From Thermohalobaculum sp050331335 (lineage in GTDB: Bacteria; Pseudomonadota; Alphaproteobacteria; Rhodobacterales; Rhodobacteraceae): a DNA stretch of 64,000 bases. The stretch's first letter is position 1. The number at the start of each line of letters is the position of its first letter. Location: the NCBI GenBank assembly GCA_050331335.1, contig JBHJGY010000024.1:1-64000 (forward strand), in the 5' to 3' direction. Positions 25,196 to 35,352 of the stretch are shown here, piece after piece. The translations under genes and the position numbers were made by a program. The notes below the pieces were generated by a model. It was not told the DNA's origin. It saw nothing but the letters and a program-made list of their open reading frames with translations, and did no database searches.

Positions 25196-26131
25196 TCAGA
25201 GCGCGTGGTCCCAACGGCCTTTCACGAAGCGGTAACCGTCGCCCGCGCGCACCACATGGCCGAAGCTCGGGAAGTCGAGATGGCTCCCGGCGATCTCCAG
25301 GCGATCCGCGACCACCTGGTCGAGAAGCTTGGCCCGGGTCTCGGCGGCCATCGATTGATCCACATCGAAGGGGATCGTCAGCTCCGGGCGGGCGAATTGG
25401 ACGGGGCCGATATGCACGATGTCGGCCCAGAGAAGAAGGCTCTCGCCTGCGCTCTCGAGCATCAGCCCGGTGTGGCCCGGGGTGTGGCCCGGCAGATGCA
25501 TCGCGGTCAGCCCAGGGGCGATCTCTGCGCCATGCTCGATCAGCGTGGTCCGCGCCTCATAGGGGGCGAAGGCGCCGCGGGCGGCAGCTACGAAGCTCTT
25601 GGTCTGCTCGTCGGCCCCCGTGAAATTGGCATCGTCGGTCCAGAAGGCGTGCTCGCGCGCATGCATCACGAGCTGGGCATTGGCGAAGGTGGCGGCGCCC
25701 TCCGTCGCGAAGATGCCGACATGATCCGGATGCGCATGGGTGGTGAAGAGGGTGTCGACGGCGGCTGGATCGATGCCCGCGGCCGCGACAGCGCCGGGCA
25801 GATGGCCCGTGGTTGGTCCGAAGGCGCCCGCCGCGCCGCCATCGATCATGATGGTGCGATCGCCGAGCTCCACGAGATAGGCATTGATGGAGGTGTCCAC
25901 TGCGGTGCCCGAGAGGAATGCGCTGGCGACGAGCTCGGCATTGGCCTCAGGATCCGAGCCCGCGAGCATGTTGGCGTCCAGCGCAATAAAACCGTCGAGA
26001 AGCGCGGTCACGGTCGCCTCGCCAATCTGGCGACGGAAGACGCCGGCGACCTGGGTCCGGGCGCCCGCGGGCAGGAGGTTGAGGGTGAGGCTCGCGCCGG
26101 CGAGGGCGAGGACGGTGCGGCGGGTCTGCAT
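25196..26131 (-). CDS. Secreted metallo-beta-lactamase-fold hydrolase
   Basis: A 311-residue MBL-fold enzyme with an N-terminal signal that has a Tat-like start (MQTRRTVLALAGAS). Metal motif is THAHPDHVG (HxHxDH) near residue 137. A distal His lies in MHLPGHTPGHTGLML, and Asp/His ligands follow (LLLWADIVHIG, EIAGSHLDFPSFGHV). This architecture matches the lactonase/quorum-quenching branch of MBL proteins, but the substrate cannot be assigned. GAGGAGATACCC precedes the ATG. Monocistronic or co-transcribed with the 26-codon ORF. Confidence 0.85.
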   Translation of the reverse strand: MQTRRTVLALAGASLTLNLLPAGARTQVAGVFRRQIGEATVTALLDGFIALDANMLAGSDPEANAELVASAFLSGTAVDTSINAYLVELGDRTIMIDGGAAGAFGPTTGHLPGAVAAAGIDPAAVDTLFTTHAHPDHVGIFATEGAATFANAQLVMHAREHAFWTDDANFTGADEQTKSFVAAARGAFAPYEARTTLIEHGAEIAPGLTAMHLPGHTPGHTGLMLESAGESLLLWADIVHIGPVQFARPELTIPFDVDQSMAAETRAKLLDQVVADRLEIAGSHLDFPSFGHVVRAGDGYRFVKGRWDHAL

Positions 26132-26192
26132 GGGTATCTCCTCGAATGCGTTTGGCTGCTCCGAAGGTTACCACCCAAATGCGTCACTTCGA

Positions 26193-26702
26193 TCAATCGC
26201 TGAAGGTGTAGGTTTTGCCGCGCGGGGTGAGGTTTCCCTTAAGATCTCCGGCCTCCGCGGTGATCCGCTCGATCCGGCTCATCAGATCGGCATGGAGCGC
26301 TGGCAGCAGGTTCGAGCCCTGCATCGCTGCCTCCTGGCAGGCTTCGATCGTGGCGTCGGTCGCTTTGAGCTCGGTGGTCAGCGCGAGCATGCGGTCGGCC
26401 TCGGCCTCCGTGATGTAGTGAAAGTCCGTGGTCTCGTAGGTGATGTGACCGTGGGCGGCAAATTTCGCATCCTCGAGAAGCGCGCGCTGGGCCATCTCAT
26501 CGAGATCGAGAAGCCCGGCAAGCTTCGCGCGCTGGGCGGTGTAATGCGCCTCTGCGTTGCGCAAGTCGGTGACGATGCGGCGGTAGTAAGTGATGCGCTT
26601 GTCTTTTGCCTGCTGCTTCATGCGAAGCTGGAAGAAAAACCCGTATAGACCTGCGCCAATGGCCAAAAGTGAGATGATCTGGAATGCAGTGCCGGCATCC
26701 AT
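26193..26702 (-). CDS. Membrane-anchored helical protein of unknown function
   Basis: A 169-residue protein with one N-terminal helix (FQIISLLAIGAGLYGFFFQL) followed by a charged region that is probably a helical bundle (KQQAKDKRITYYRRIVTDLRNAE, DADEMAQRALLE-like segments). The orientation would put the soluble part in the cytoplasm because Lys/Arg follow the helix. AGGGAGACCGCC precedes the ATG. It lies 60 bases downstream of the 58-residue membrane protein and could be in one unit with the toxin-antitoxin genes. No known family seen. Confidence 0.65.
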   Translation of the reverse strand: MDAGTAFQIISLLAIGAGLYGFFFQLRMKQQAKDKRITYYRRIVTDLRNAEAHYTAQRAKLAGLLDLDEMAQRALLEDAKFAAHGHITYETTDFHYITEAEADRMLALTTELKATDATIEACQEAAMQGSNLLPALHADLMSRIERITAEAGDLKGNLTPRGKTYTFSD

Positions 26703-26762
26703 GGCGGTCTCCCTCGCTGTTTGGACCCCTCTATAGAGGCGCAGCCCAGGTGGCGGAAGGGG

Positions 26763-26939
26763 TCAGCGGCCGAGCCGCTGCCTTATCGTGAGAAAGAGCC
26801 AGAGATAGACGGCAGCCGCCATGCCGAGCCCGATGACGCTCTCGACCCAGTGCAAGGACGGCCCCGCCAGCCACCGCCAGACGAGAAACACCACCAGTGC
26901 CGCCGTCCCCGGCACGAGATAGAGGATCACCCGTTCCAT
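26763..26939 (-). CDS. Small two-helix membrane protein next to doc
   Basis: A 58-residue protein starting MERVILYLVPGTAALVVFLV. Residues 4-22 and 33-51 are membrane helices separated by RWLAGPSLHW; the tail is basic (TIRQRLGR). It starts one base after the stop of the Doc-like gene, so it is very probably co-translated. Small membrane proteins of this shape accompany some toxin loci, but no role can be given. Confidence 0.7.
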   Translation of the reverse strand: MERVILYLVPGTAALVVFLVWRWLAGPSLHWVESVIGLGMAAAVYLWLFLTIRQRLGR

Positions 26940-26940
26940 C

Positions 26941-27342
26941 TCACCTTGCCTCCGTCAGATCGATCGCATGCGCCTCGAAGAAGGCAGTAAGGGTCTCCAC
27001 GCCGGCTTCGCGGCGTATCACCGCCATCCCGGCCTCGAACGATGCCACCTCCGGCGCGTCAAGATACCAGCCGTTGAGATCGAGGAAGACCACCGCGCTG
27101 AGCCAGGCAAGCCGCTTGTTGCCGTCCACCAACGCATGGCGCGTCGCAATCCCGTCGAACATCAGGGCGGCGAGATGGAAGGGCGAGGCATCGGGCTCAT
27201 ACTCCGCGGCGTGCCGGGCCCGGTCGAACCCTGCCTTCAGGGCGTCCGGCGCGGCGATTTTCAACTCCGCGCTGGCTTTCTCCATCTGGGATTTCAGTAC
27301 GGCGAGGATCGCCTGTGGCTCGGGCCACTCGGTGTCCGTCAC
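26941..27342 (-). CDS. doc: Doc-type (death-on-curing) toxin
   Basis: A 133-residue Fic/Doc fold protein. The active-site motif HALVDGNKR (residues 69-77) matches the Doc form of the Fic motif, with the catalytic His and the GNKR ending. In phage P1, Doc is a kinase that phosphorylates EF-Tu. The GTG start overlaps the antitoxin stop as GTGA. The N-terminal segment (EAILAVLKSQMEKASAELKI-like) and C-terminal helix fit the family length of about 125-130. Confidence 0.88.
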   Translation of the reverse strand: MTDTEWPEPQAILAVLKSQMEKASAELKIAAPDALKAGFDRARHAAEYEPDASPFHLAALMFDGIATRHALVDGNKRLAWLSAVVFLDLNGWYLDAPEVASFEAGMAVIRREAGVETLTAFFEAHAIDLTEAR

Positions 27343-27566
27343 TGCCCGAAGAGCTTGAGGGTGTGGGCATAACGCTCGGCCATCCGCTCGGCGGAGCGCC
27401 GGGTGCGCTCATAGCGCGAGTCGGCTTTGGCAACAGTCATCCGCCCGTCCTCGACGGTGACCGAGACCTCGGTGCCGATCTCGGCGCCGAGCGCGCGGAG
27501 CTCGTCGCGCGACACCGGGACGAACGCCCCATTCCCGTACTGCTTGATCTGCTTCATCGCCTTCAT
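27339..27566 (-). CDS. AbrB/MazE-type antitoxin
   Basis: A 75-residue antitoxin. The first ~48 residues form a swapped-hairpin AbrB domain (KQIKQYGNGAFVPVSRDELR, GTEVSVTVEDGRMTVAKA). The last ~27 are charged (RYERTRRSAERMAERYAHTL) and would wrap the toxin. Doc is classically paired with Phd; here the DNA-binding half is AbrB-like instead, a known alternative pairing. ATG 27566 is used; ATG 27557 is also possible. A near-palindrome lies 34-55 bases upstream. Confidence 0.85.
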   Translation of the reverse strand: MKAMKQIKQYGNGAFVPVSRDELRALGAEIGTEVSVTVEDGRMTVAKADSRYERTRRSAERMAERYAHTLKLFGQ

Positions 27567-27599
27567 GTCAGCACATCCCGACCGCATCACCTCTCGTGT

Positions 27600-27621
27600 C
27601 GTATATACACGCGTAAATACG
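27600..27621. promoter_or_regulatory. Near-palindrome operator before the antitoxin gene
   Basis: A 22-base imperfect palindrome, CGTATATACAC/GCGTAAATACG (9 of 11 positions pair), with AT-rich outer arms that also resemble a promoter -10 on the minus strand. It lies directly upstream of the antitoxin start. AbrB-type antitoxins repress their own operon from such sites, so autoregulation is likely. Confidence 0.55.
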
Positions 27622-27709
27622 GACAGACAAGCGGAGTTCCGGACACCTGCCCCGCGAGCCCAACCGGCCGCGGCCGGCGGCGCCGAGCCGGAGGGTCGGC
27701 GCGGCGAAG

Positions 27710-29377
<1,668 letters not shown>

Positions 29378-29542
29378 GTCCCTGCTCCATTCATCGAGAT
29401 CGCGGCAGGGATATCTGCTAGGCCCGGCTTGGGCAATGGGCGAGCCGCGGGCCGGGGAGCTCGGGGCTGCAGGTGACAACTCGGTTGCCGGCAGGTGGGC
29501 CATTTGCTACCGTTTAGATTGGGTGTGTTACGGGGTTAACTG

Positions 29543-30310
29543 ATGCGCGTAAGTCTGCGTGCTGCCATCGCGGCGGCGTGTTCACTGATCTGGGTGCCGG
29601 CTGGCGCCGCGACGATCACGTTCGATCGGGGCTTTGTCGACGACCAACAGGTTGGACCGAACAGTTTTGACCAGTTCGGCGTTTCGTTCGGCGGAAAGAC
29701 CGATCTCTTCATCGAGGCACGCGGCGCTGAGCCAGACAGCACGCAGGGTTTTGCGACTACAGCGACTGGTGTTGCCGACACAGGCGCAACGTCGGCACTC
29801 GACGCGCAGCTTGGGCCATTCTTCCTTCGGACACTTGGCATCAACGCAGGCGCTGGCAGCTTCGACGCGAACGAGCCGGTTCTCAATGTGCGTTACGACC
29901 GGACACCGGCAGAGATTATTAGTGGCGAGATTTGGGACATCGACTCGGCCCGTAATGGCAATACCGAGGCATGGCGTGTCGAGTTGCGCGACGTGAACAA
30001 CGATCCGCTCGCATCGATCAACAGCCCGGTGAGCCTTCGAGTGGACAATCTCGACACCGATCCTGCGGGAGGGTTCGCGAACCTCGACGGGCGAGCCTGG
30101 GAGTTTAGTTTCACCGACGACGACATCCCAGGTGGCACCATCGAAGATGTTGCGAGCCTTCAGATCTTCTTCACCGGGTCTAAGACCGCAGGCATCGGGC
30201 TCGCCTTCAACAACTTCGAATCAGGGGTTGCTCCGGTGCCCTTGCCCGCGGGCGGGTTGCTGCTGCTGACGGGGCTCGCAGCCATTGCGGCGGTGCGCCG
30301 GGCGCGCTGA
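29543..30310 (+). CDS. VPLPA-CTERM exosortase substrate
   Basis: A 255-residue secreted protein. Signal peptide about residues 1-23 (RAAIAAACSLIWVPAGAA), then a beta-rich domain of about 200 residues (ITFDRGFVDDQQVGPNSFDQ, WRVELRDVNNDPLASINSPV). The C-terminus is a sorting signal: VPLPAGGLLLLTGLAAIAAV followed by RRAR, i.e. tag, hydrophobic helix and basic end. This is the VPLPA-CTERM pattern cleaved by class D exosortases, one of which is encoded at 10365-11966. The protein would end up processed and exported, possibly surface-attached. The central domain is not recognised. Confidence 0.9.
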   Translation: MRVSLRAAIAAACSLIWVPAGAATITFDRGFVDDQQVGPNSFDQFGVSFGGKTDLFIEARGAEPDSTQGFATTATGVADTGATSALDAQLGPFFLRTLGINAGAGSFDANEPVLNVRYDRTPAEIISGEIWDIDSARNGNTEAWRVELRDVNNDPLASINSPVSLRVDNLDTDPAGGFANLDGRAWEFSFTDDDIPGGTIEDVASLQIFFTGSKTAGIGLAFNNFESGVAPVPLPAGGLLLLTGLAAIAAVRRAR

Positions 30311-30690
30311 ACCGGGTGATGCGCGCCGCCGCTCAGTCGCTGCGGCTGCACGGGGTCGTAACAGGGTCGTCGGAGACACGCGTCACGGACGGCCTCGGCG
30401 ATATCCATCGCGAGCGCGCTGAGAAGCGCGGCGGCTGCACGGGCGGAGAGACCGAGGGCTCCGGCAATCTGGTTCACGCCCGGCAGTTTTGCGATCAGGT
30501 CGATCTGGCTGACATCGCACCCCTTTTTCCCTGCTTGTATGCCGCGCTTGGAGCAATTTCGACTTATCTACAAGTTGTGGGCGCGGTGCAGTGACAGGCT
30601 GCGACGGCCGAGCCTGTTTGGCACCGTGAGCTCTTGCGCTCGTGTTCTGGCCTGACTATCCGCATCTGAACGCGGAGTTGGAGGTGGGCG
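30311..30690. other. 380-base gap without a supported gene
   Basis: No frame here has both a ribosome-binding site and convincing sequence. On the minus strand a frame over 30330-30510 reads like a helix-turn-helix region (SQIDLIAKLPGVNQIAGALG) but has no good start and continues antisense into the VPLPA gene. A 38-codon plus-strand frame at 30540 begins MPRLEQFRLIYK but lacks a ribosome-binding site. The AT-rich 30530-30580 stretch may hold regulatory sequence for the next gene. Confidence 0.4.
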
Positions 30691-31059
30691 ATGCCGATTG
30701 GTTATCCTGAGATGCGGGTTGAGGTTGAACCGGCCGTCGCGGCGGCTGCCACGGGGTTTGCCGGTGAGCAAAACGTGAAAATCACCCCCGGTGCCGAGCG
30801 CGCGGTTCGGATGTCGATCCTGCGCGAGGGCACCAAGAAAGGGGTGGAGACCATGCCCCAGGAGGTCGGGGCTGTGGCCCGGGAGGTGTTCGAAGCCGCA
30901 CGCGCGGGCGGGCCGACCCCCGAGGGGCGTGCGCCTTATCTCGCCAAATCAAAGGTCCGACGGGCCTGGGACGCGGGCCGCGAGAACTGGCTCGCGACCC
31001 TCTGGCCAGAAATCGACTGGGGTGCGGCACCCGAAGGAGACGCCCCGGAGGAGGGCTGA
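30691..31059 (+). CDS. Hypothetical cytoplasmic protein
   Basis: A 122-residue protein with GGAGGTGGGCG just before the ATG. It has no signal or membrane helix. The N-terminal half is Ala/Val-rich and helical (VEPAVAAAATGFAGEQNVKI, GAERAVRMSILREGTKKG). The centre has AREVFEAARAGGPTPEGRAP, and the end contains two Trp residues and an acidic tail (EGDAPEEG). No family recognised. It converges with the gene at 31083 with a 23-base gap. Confidence 0.6.
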   Translation: MPIGYPEMRVEVEPAVAAAATGFAGEQNVKITPGAERAVRMSILREGTKKGVETMPQEVGAVAREVFEAARAGGPTPEGRAPYLAKSKVRRAWDAGRENWLATLWPEIDWGAAPEGDAPEEG

Positions 31060-31082
31060 CCCTGCGCCCGGTCGGGCCTCGA

Positions 31083-31538
31083 TCAGTCCGCGCTGACGTG
31101 GATTTCGATCGCCCCGGTCTGTGTGGCCTGCGGCTCGGACGCCACTTCCACACGCACGACTTTGCCGGGCCGCATCGTTGTCAGCTCCCGCGCCAGCGCT
31201 TCCGCTGCATCGCGGGCCGCCGGCGTGAAATAGCGCACAAGGTCGATTTGTTCGCCTGCCGCCGGCGTATCGTCGACCATCGCCACAGGCCAGCCATGAT
31301 TGTCGAGGGTCAGGACCATTGCCCGGCGCATCGCCGGGGGCAATGCAGGGTCGGCTGCCATGGTGACCGGACCGCCTGCATAGGGCTCGGCAACCTCGGT
31401 CTTCAGCCGCGCCAGTGCCTCGCTACCGTCAGCGAGCGCGTGGCCCATCTTCGCTTCGCCCAGGCCAGCAACACCCAGACCAATCGCCATCAGGGCCGTT
31501 GCCATGCCGGTGCCCCGCCAACCAATCGCAATCCTCAT
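31083..31538 (-). CDS. Secreted hypothetical protein
   Basis: A 151-residue protein with a signal sequence (MATALMAIGLGVAGLGEA region) and a mature domain of about 115 residues: LARLKTEVAEPYAGGPVTMA, RRAMVLTLDNHGWPVAMVDD, ARELTTMRPGKVVRVEVA. The alternating strands at the end suggest a small mixed alpha/beta domain. Function unknown. It is a single gene on the minus strand. Confidence 0.6.
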   Translation of the reverse strand: MRIAIGWRGTGMATALMAIGLGVAGLGEAKMGHALADGSEALARLKTEVAEPYAGGPVTMAADPALPPAMRRAMVLTLDNHGWPVAMVDDTPAAGEQIDLVRYFTPAARDAAEALARELTTMRPGKVVRVEVASEPQATQTGAIEIHVSAD

Positions 31539-31798
31539 TTACCGTCTCCTTCTACCAGCGCGACGCGGGGCCGCCCGCTCACCCCCGGCGTGTATGACCA
31601 ACTCAATCTCTCGGTTAGCTTGCACGTCATTGTGATCAAATTCGGGCAAGCCCTCGCGGGACGATGTTACAATTGCGTCATATTTCTGTCAAACAGCACG
31701 GAGGCAGCGATCGACCGCCTCGTGTCGCCGCGCGGCCATTGACAGGCGCGCCGATGCGCTCCGAAAAGAAGCTTTGGACGTATCAGAGAGGCGTGCCG

Positions 31799-32398
31799 AT
31801 GTTCGTCAGAGGGCCCGTGGCGATGCCCGGACAACGCATCGGCCTGCTCGGCGGGTCCTTCGACCCGCCCCACGAAGGCCATGTGCACATCACCCGTTGG
31901 GCGCTGCGCCGGTTGGCTCTCCATCGGGTTTGGTGGCTCGTGAGCCCTGGCAACCCGCTGAAGGCGGACGGGCCCGCGGAGATCGACCGCCGGGTCGCGG
32001 CCTGCCGGGCGCTGATCCAGCACCCCCGGGTGGTCGTGACCGATATCGAACGGCATCTCGGCAGCCCTTACACCGCCCGAACGCTCGGCGCGCTCAGCAG
32101 ACGCTATCCTGGTGTGCGGTTCGTTTGGCTGATGGGGGCGGACAATCTCACCGGCTTTCACCGCTGGGACCGCTGGGAGTGGATCCTCCGGCGCTATCCC
32201 GTGGGCGTGATGGCGCGGCCCGGCGAGCAACTCAAGGCGGGGTTTTCCCCGGCAGCCCGGCGCTTCTCCGAAGGCCGGGTGAGGCAGAATGCCGCAGCAG
32301 CGCTTGGGTGTTTGCCGACACCCTCCTGGGTGCTGCTCACGGGGCCGATGTCGGAAGCCTCTTCCACCGCGATCAGGCGTCGGGGAGATTGGCCATGA
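31799..32398 (+). CDS. nadD: Nicotinate-nucleotide adenylyltransferase
   Basis: Makes deamido-NAD from nicotinate mononucleotide and ATP. 199 residues. The nucleotidyltransferase HxGH motif is in LLGGSFDPPHEGHVHI, the middle contains VWLMGADNLTGFHRWDRW, and the C-terminal SSTAIRRR matches the ISSTxIR motif. ATG 31799 is chosen for the AGAGAGG before it; other in-frame ATGs are at 31754 and 31823. It overlaps dacB by four bases. The usual obg/proA/rsfS neighbours are not present. Confidence 0.93.
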   Translation: MFVRGPVAMPGQRIGLLGGSFDPPHEGHVHITRWALRRLALHRVWWLVSPGNPLKADGPAEIDRRVAACRALIQHPRVVVTDIERHLGSPYTARTLGALSRRYPGVRFVWLMGADNLTGFHRWDRWEWILRRYPVGVMARPGEQLKAGFSPAARRFSEGRVRQNAAAALGCLPTPSWVLLTGPMSEASSTAIRRRGDWP

Positions 32399-34014
32399 CC
32401 TCAACCATGACAGCGTCGACGCAAGATCTTGCAACGCGGTCGGAGAGGCCGCGCGCCGGCAGCCTCTGGCTGGTTCTCATGCTTTTGGCGGTACTGTCCG
32501 CGCTGACGGCCGACGGTGCTTGGGCCGACGCTCCCCGGACCGCGCCGGTCCCTGTCCCGCGGATGCTCGACGGGGAGACGCCCGTCGCAGCGCCGGCCGA
32601 GCCCCTCAATGGCGTCGATATCGCCCGCCAGCTTCGGCTCACCGGTGATATCGGGTGGATGCTTCTCGACCTGGAGAGCGGAACGGTGGTGGATGCCCAT
32701 GCCGCCACCAAGAGCTTCGCACCTGCCTCGGTCGCCAAGCTGCCGACGGCTCTTTATGCGCTGGCCAGCCTCGGACCAAACCATCGCTTCGAGACGCGGC
32801 TATTCGCCCGCGGCCCGCTCCGCGACGGCGTTTTGGCGGGGGATCTGGTCCTGGTCGGCGGCGGCGATCCCGAACTCGACAGCGATGCGCTTGCCGACCT
32901 GGCGGACGACCTGAGGACCTCCGGCATCCGTTCCGTCTCCGGGCGCTTCCTGGTGGACGGCGGAAGCGGCGTGCGGGTGCAAGAGATCGACCCGCTGCAA
33001 CCGGTCGATGTGGCTTACAATCCAGCGATCTCGGGGCTCAATCTCAACTTCAATCGCGTGTTTCTCGAATGGCAGAGCGTCGGCGCGCAGCGCAGGGTGC
33101 AGGTGACGGCGCCGGCCGATGAGCAGCGCCCCGCGGTCACCGCCGTGCGCGCCGAGATTTTGCCGGGCAGCGTGCCTTTTTCCCATGAGCTTGACCAAGC
33201 GGGCGAGCTATGGCGCGTCTCGGCGGGAGTTCTTGGCCGGTCCGGTGCCCGCTGGCTGCCGGTGAAGCGCCCTGAGATCTATGCGGGAGACGTGCTCCGC
33301 GCCCTTGCGGGCGCGCGGGGGGTGCGCCTGGGATTGCCGCAGGCGCTGAGCGCCCCGCTCGGTGACATCGCTGAGGGGGCACGCCAGATCGCGCGGCGCC
33401 AGAGCCGACCCTTGGCCGAGATCTTGCGCGACATGTTGCGTTTCTCGACCAATCTGACTGCCGAGGTCGTCGGCGTCGCGGTGGCCGAGGCCCGCGGCGA
33501 ACAACTCGCCACGCTCGCCCAGTCGGCCGCGTTGATGAACGCCTGGGCGGGACGTCTGGCCGGGGCTGCACCGGGGGACCCACGGCTCAAATTCGTCAAT
33601 CATTCCGGGCTCACCATCGAAAGTCGGGTCTCGCCCGAGCGGATGGTGCAGTTCCTCCAAGGTGCTGCGCGGCTTGGGCCTCGGCCGAGCGCTGATGCCG
33701 TCGCCGCTGGGGCGATGCCGGTTCCCGGGCCGGCGCCGGCGCTCCTGCGGCCCTATGTGATCGACATCGAGAATGACCCGCTCGATCTGTCCAGCGTCGA
33801 GGTTCGCGCCAAGACCGGGACCATGGACCGCATCAGGGGGCTCGCGGGCTATCTGGCCATCGGGCCAGACCGGGCTTTCGCCTTTGCCATTTTCACCAAC
33901 GACCTCGCCGGGCGAGGGGCGCCGCGCCGGGGGGTCGACGCGGGTTGGATGCGGCGGGCGCGCGCTTTCGAGCGCCGGCTTCTGCGCGGGTGGGTGCGGC
34001 GCGTTGCCGGCTAG
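32395..34014 (+). CDS. dacB: D-alanyl-D-alanine carboxypeptidase (PBP4 type)
   Basis: Periplasmic low-molecular-mass penicillin-binding protein of 539 residues (DacB, MEROPS S13). A signal/anchor at about 23-45 follows a charged N-terminus. The active-site serine is in ASVAKLPTALYAL (SxxK), the SxN is RFSTNLTAEV, and KTG is VRAKTGTMDRI. Between SxxK and SxN lies the large insert typical of PBP4 (GDLVLVGGGDPELDSDAL). It trims D-Ala from peptidoglycan and may open cross-links. ATGA overlap with nadD. Confidence 0.93.
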   Translation: MTSTMTASTQDLATRSERPRAGSLWLVLMLLAVLSALTADGAWADAPRTAPVPVPRMLDGETPVAAPAEPLNGVDIARQLRLTGDIGWMLLDLESGTVVDAHAATKSFAPASVAKLPTALYALASLGPNHRFETRLFARGPLRDGVLAGDLVLVGGGDPELDSDALADLADDLRTSGIRSVSGRFLVDGGSGVRVQEIDPLQPVDVAYNPAISGLNLNFNRVFLEWQSVGAQRRVQVTAPADEQRPAVTAVRAEILPGSVPFSHELDQAGELWRVSAGVLGRSGARWLPVKRPEIYAGDVLRALAGARGVRLGLPQALSAPLGDIAEGARQIARRQSRPLAEILRDMLRFSTNLTAEVVGVAVAEARGEQLATLAQSAALMNAWAGRLAGAAPGDPRLKFVNHSGLTIESRVSPERMVQFLQGAARLGPRPSADAVAAGAMPVPGPAPALLRPYVIDIENDPLDLSSVEVRAKTGTMDRIRGLAGYLAIGPDRAFAFAIFTNDLAGRGAPRRGVDAGWMRRARAFERRLLRGWVRRVAG

Positions 34015-34078
34015 GCGCCGACGGCCGCAAGACAGCTCCGAAAGCCGACCGGCTTAGCGTCGGAAGTTACCAAGTTTC

Positions 34079-34107
34079 TTGAGGTTAAGCAGTTCTCTTG
34101 CTATAAA
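34079..34107 (+). promoter_or_regulatory. Sigma-70-like promoter before the acidic-protein genes
   Basis: TTGAGG (34079-34084), a 17-base spacer, then TATAAA (34102-34107). This is the best housekeeping-type promoter match I found, 107 bases ahead of the first acidic gene and in an AT-rich pocket. Confidence 0.65.
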
Positions 34108-34213
34108 TTCCGCGTGGGGAGTTTGTGGGATGCGTTCCGCGCGGCGCGGTCGGCAACATGCCGAGTTGCGATTGGGGCATCCTGCAAGGATTTCGGGCAT
34201 CTGGAGGGGGACG

Positions 34214-34654
34214 ATGGCATTCGAACTTACGCCGGACGATATCTTCGACGCAGAGACACCGCTGGGTTCCTGGACGCTCGGATTTCTCGAGTCGCGCGGG
34301 ATAGACTTTGCATTCTATGCCGGCATCGCGACTGAGGATCCGATGGGCGAAGCTAGTCGGTTTTTCTCGGCGCAGATCGGCTTCTCGATCGAGCATGAGA
34401 GCCTCGGGATCGATCTTGCCCAAGAGGGTAACTTTTTGCTCTCGCGTGGGCCCGGTAGCTTCGACTTCCTGCTGTCGCGCGACGGGGACTTTACGTTCTT
34501 CGCGGACAATCCGGATAACGACTTGGAGAGCTTGATCCCGACCCCGTTGCCGACCCTCACGGGCGAGCCCGCGTTCGAGATCCTCGTCGACCTATCCTTC
34601 GATCGGGGCGAGGGGTTTGGCTTCATTCTCAGCCTAGACCCGGATTCCGTCTGA
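34214..34654 (+). CDS. Acidic tandem paralogue 1
   Basis: A 146-residue, strongly acidic protein without signal peptide or membrane helix. It starts MAFELTPDDIFDAETPLG after GGAGGGG. It shares with its two neighbours a block of alternating hydrophobic strands: RGIDFAFYAGI, then LGIDLAQEGNFLL, then FDFLLSRDGDFTFF, and a final FEILVDLSFDRGEGFGFILS. Many Asp and Glu alternate with Phe and Leu, as in calcium-dependent or secreted beta proteins. I know no family for it. Confidence 0.75.
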   Translation: MAFELTPDDIFDAETPLGSWTLGFLESRGIDFAFYAGIATEDPMGEASRFFSAQIGFSIEHESLGIDLAQEGNFLLSRGPGSFDFLLSRDGDFTFFADNPDNDLESLIPTPLPTLTGEPAFEILVDLSFDRGEGFGFILSLDPDSV

Positions 34655-34783
34655 GCGCAAAGAGCACACCGCGGCCAGCTATGCAGCCGTGGCCGGTGCA
34701 CCAACGCCGCACGAGCCCGTTCGGGGGTCGTCGGGCCGGAACTCTGAAAGACCCGCCGTCAGCCAAACTGGAGAGCTGAGACC

Positions 34784-35254
34784 ATGGCCGAATCGTTCAT
34801 CGACGTCTTCATCGACGAAGAGATCCTCATCGACGCTGTCTTCGGCAGCGATCTGCTGAACCTGCTGGTCACCGGCATTGTTGAGGACCGTGGTCTCAGC
34901 TTCGAGATCGACATCGAGCTCGACGGAGCTTTCCCAGCCGAGAGCGAGGATGCGCTCTTCGATTTTTCGTCGAGCTTCAAGTTCGGCAGCGCGGCGTTGG
35001 GCATCGATATCGAAAAGAGCCGTGATGTGTTTCTTGACTTCGATTCGGGGGAGCCAAGCAGCCTGGACCTGATGCTGTCGCGTCGCGGCGAAGTCACCCT
35101 GTTCGAAGAACCGGAGTTTTTCGGTGACTTCTTCCAGCCCCGCAATTTCGATCCGTTGTTTGAGTTCACTCTCGACCTGAGCCTTGGCGAAGCGCTTGGC
35201 GAGTTCGAGTTCGAGTTCGACAGCGATCCCGACATGACCGACACCATCATGTAA
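34784..35254 (+). CDS. Acidic tandem paralogue 2
   Basis: A 156-residue acidic protein, no signal, beginning MAESFIDVFIDEEILIDAVF. GGAGAG lies eight bases before the ATG. Blocks shared with paralogue 1: RGLSFEIDIELDG, LGIDIEKSRDVFLDFDSGE, LDLMLSRRGEVTLF, and an extreme Phe/Glu strand near the end (FEFTLDLSLGEALGEFEFEF). It shares FDPxxEF with paralogue 3. It lies 129 bases after paralogue 1. Function unknown. Confidence 0.75.
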   Translation: MAESFIDVFIDEEILIDAVFGSDLLNLLVTGIVEDRGLSFEIDIELDGAFPAESEDALFDFSSSFKFGSAALGIDIEKSRDVFLDFDSGEPSSLDLMLSRRGEVTLFEEPEFFGDFFQPRNFDPLFEFTLDLSLGEALGEFEFEFDSDPDMTDTIM

Positions 35255-35352
35255 GCGCGGGGTCGAGACGTGTACCGGGCATCGGTGGCGGATGGTCGCG
35301 TAACTAAGATGTCCCTTTCTCGCCCGCGCCAACCGAAAATTGCCACAATTCG

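Noticed and set aside
30330..30510. Minus-strand helix-turn-helix-like frame
   Set aside because: No start with a ribosome-binding site and it continues antisense through the VPLPA gene; not enough for a gene.
31739..31767. TTGACA at 31739 as nadD promoter
   Set aside because: The matching -10 (CGAAAA) does not fit; spacing alone is insufficient.
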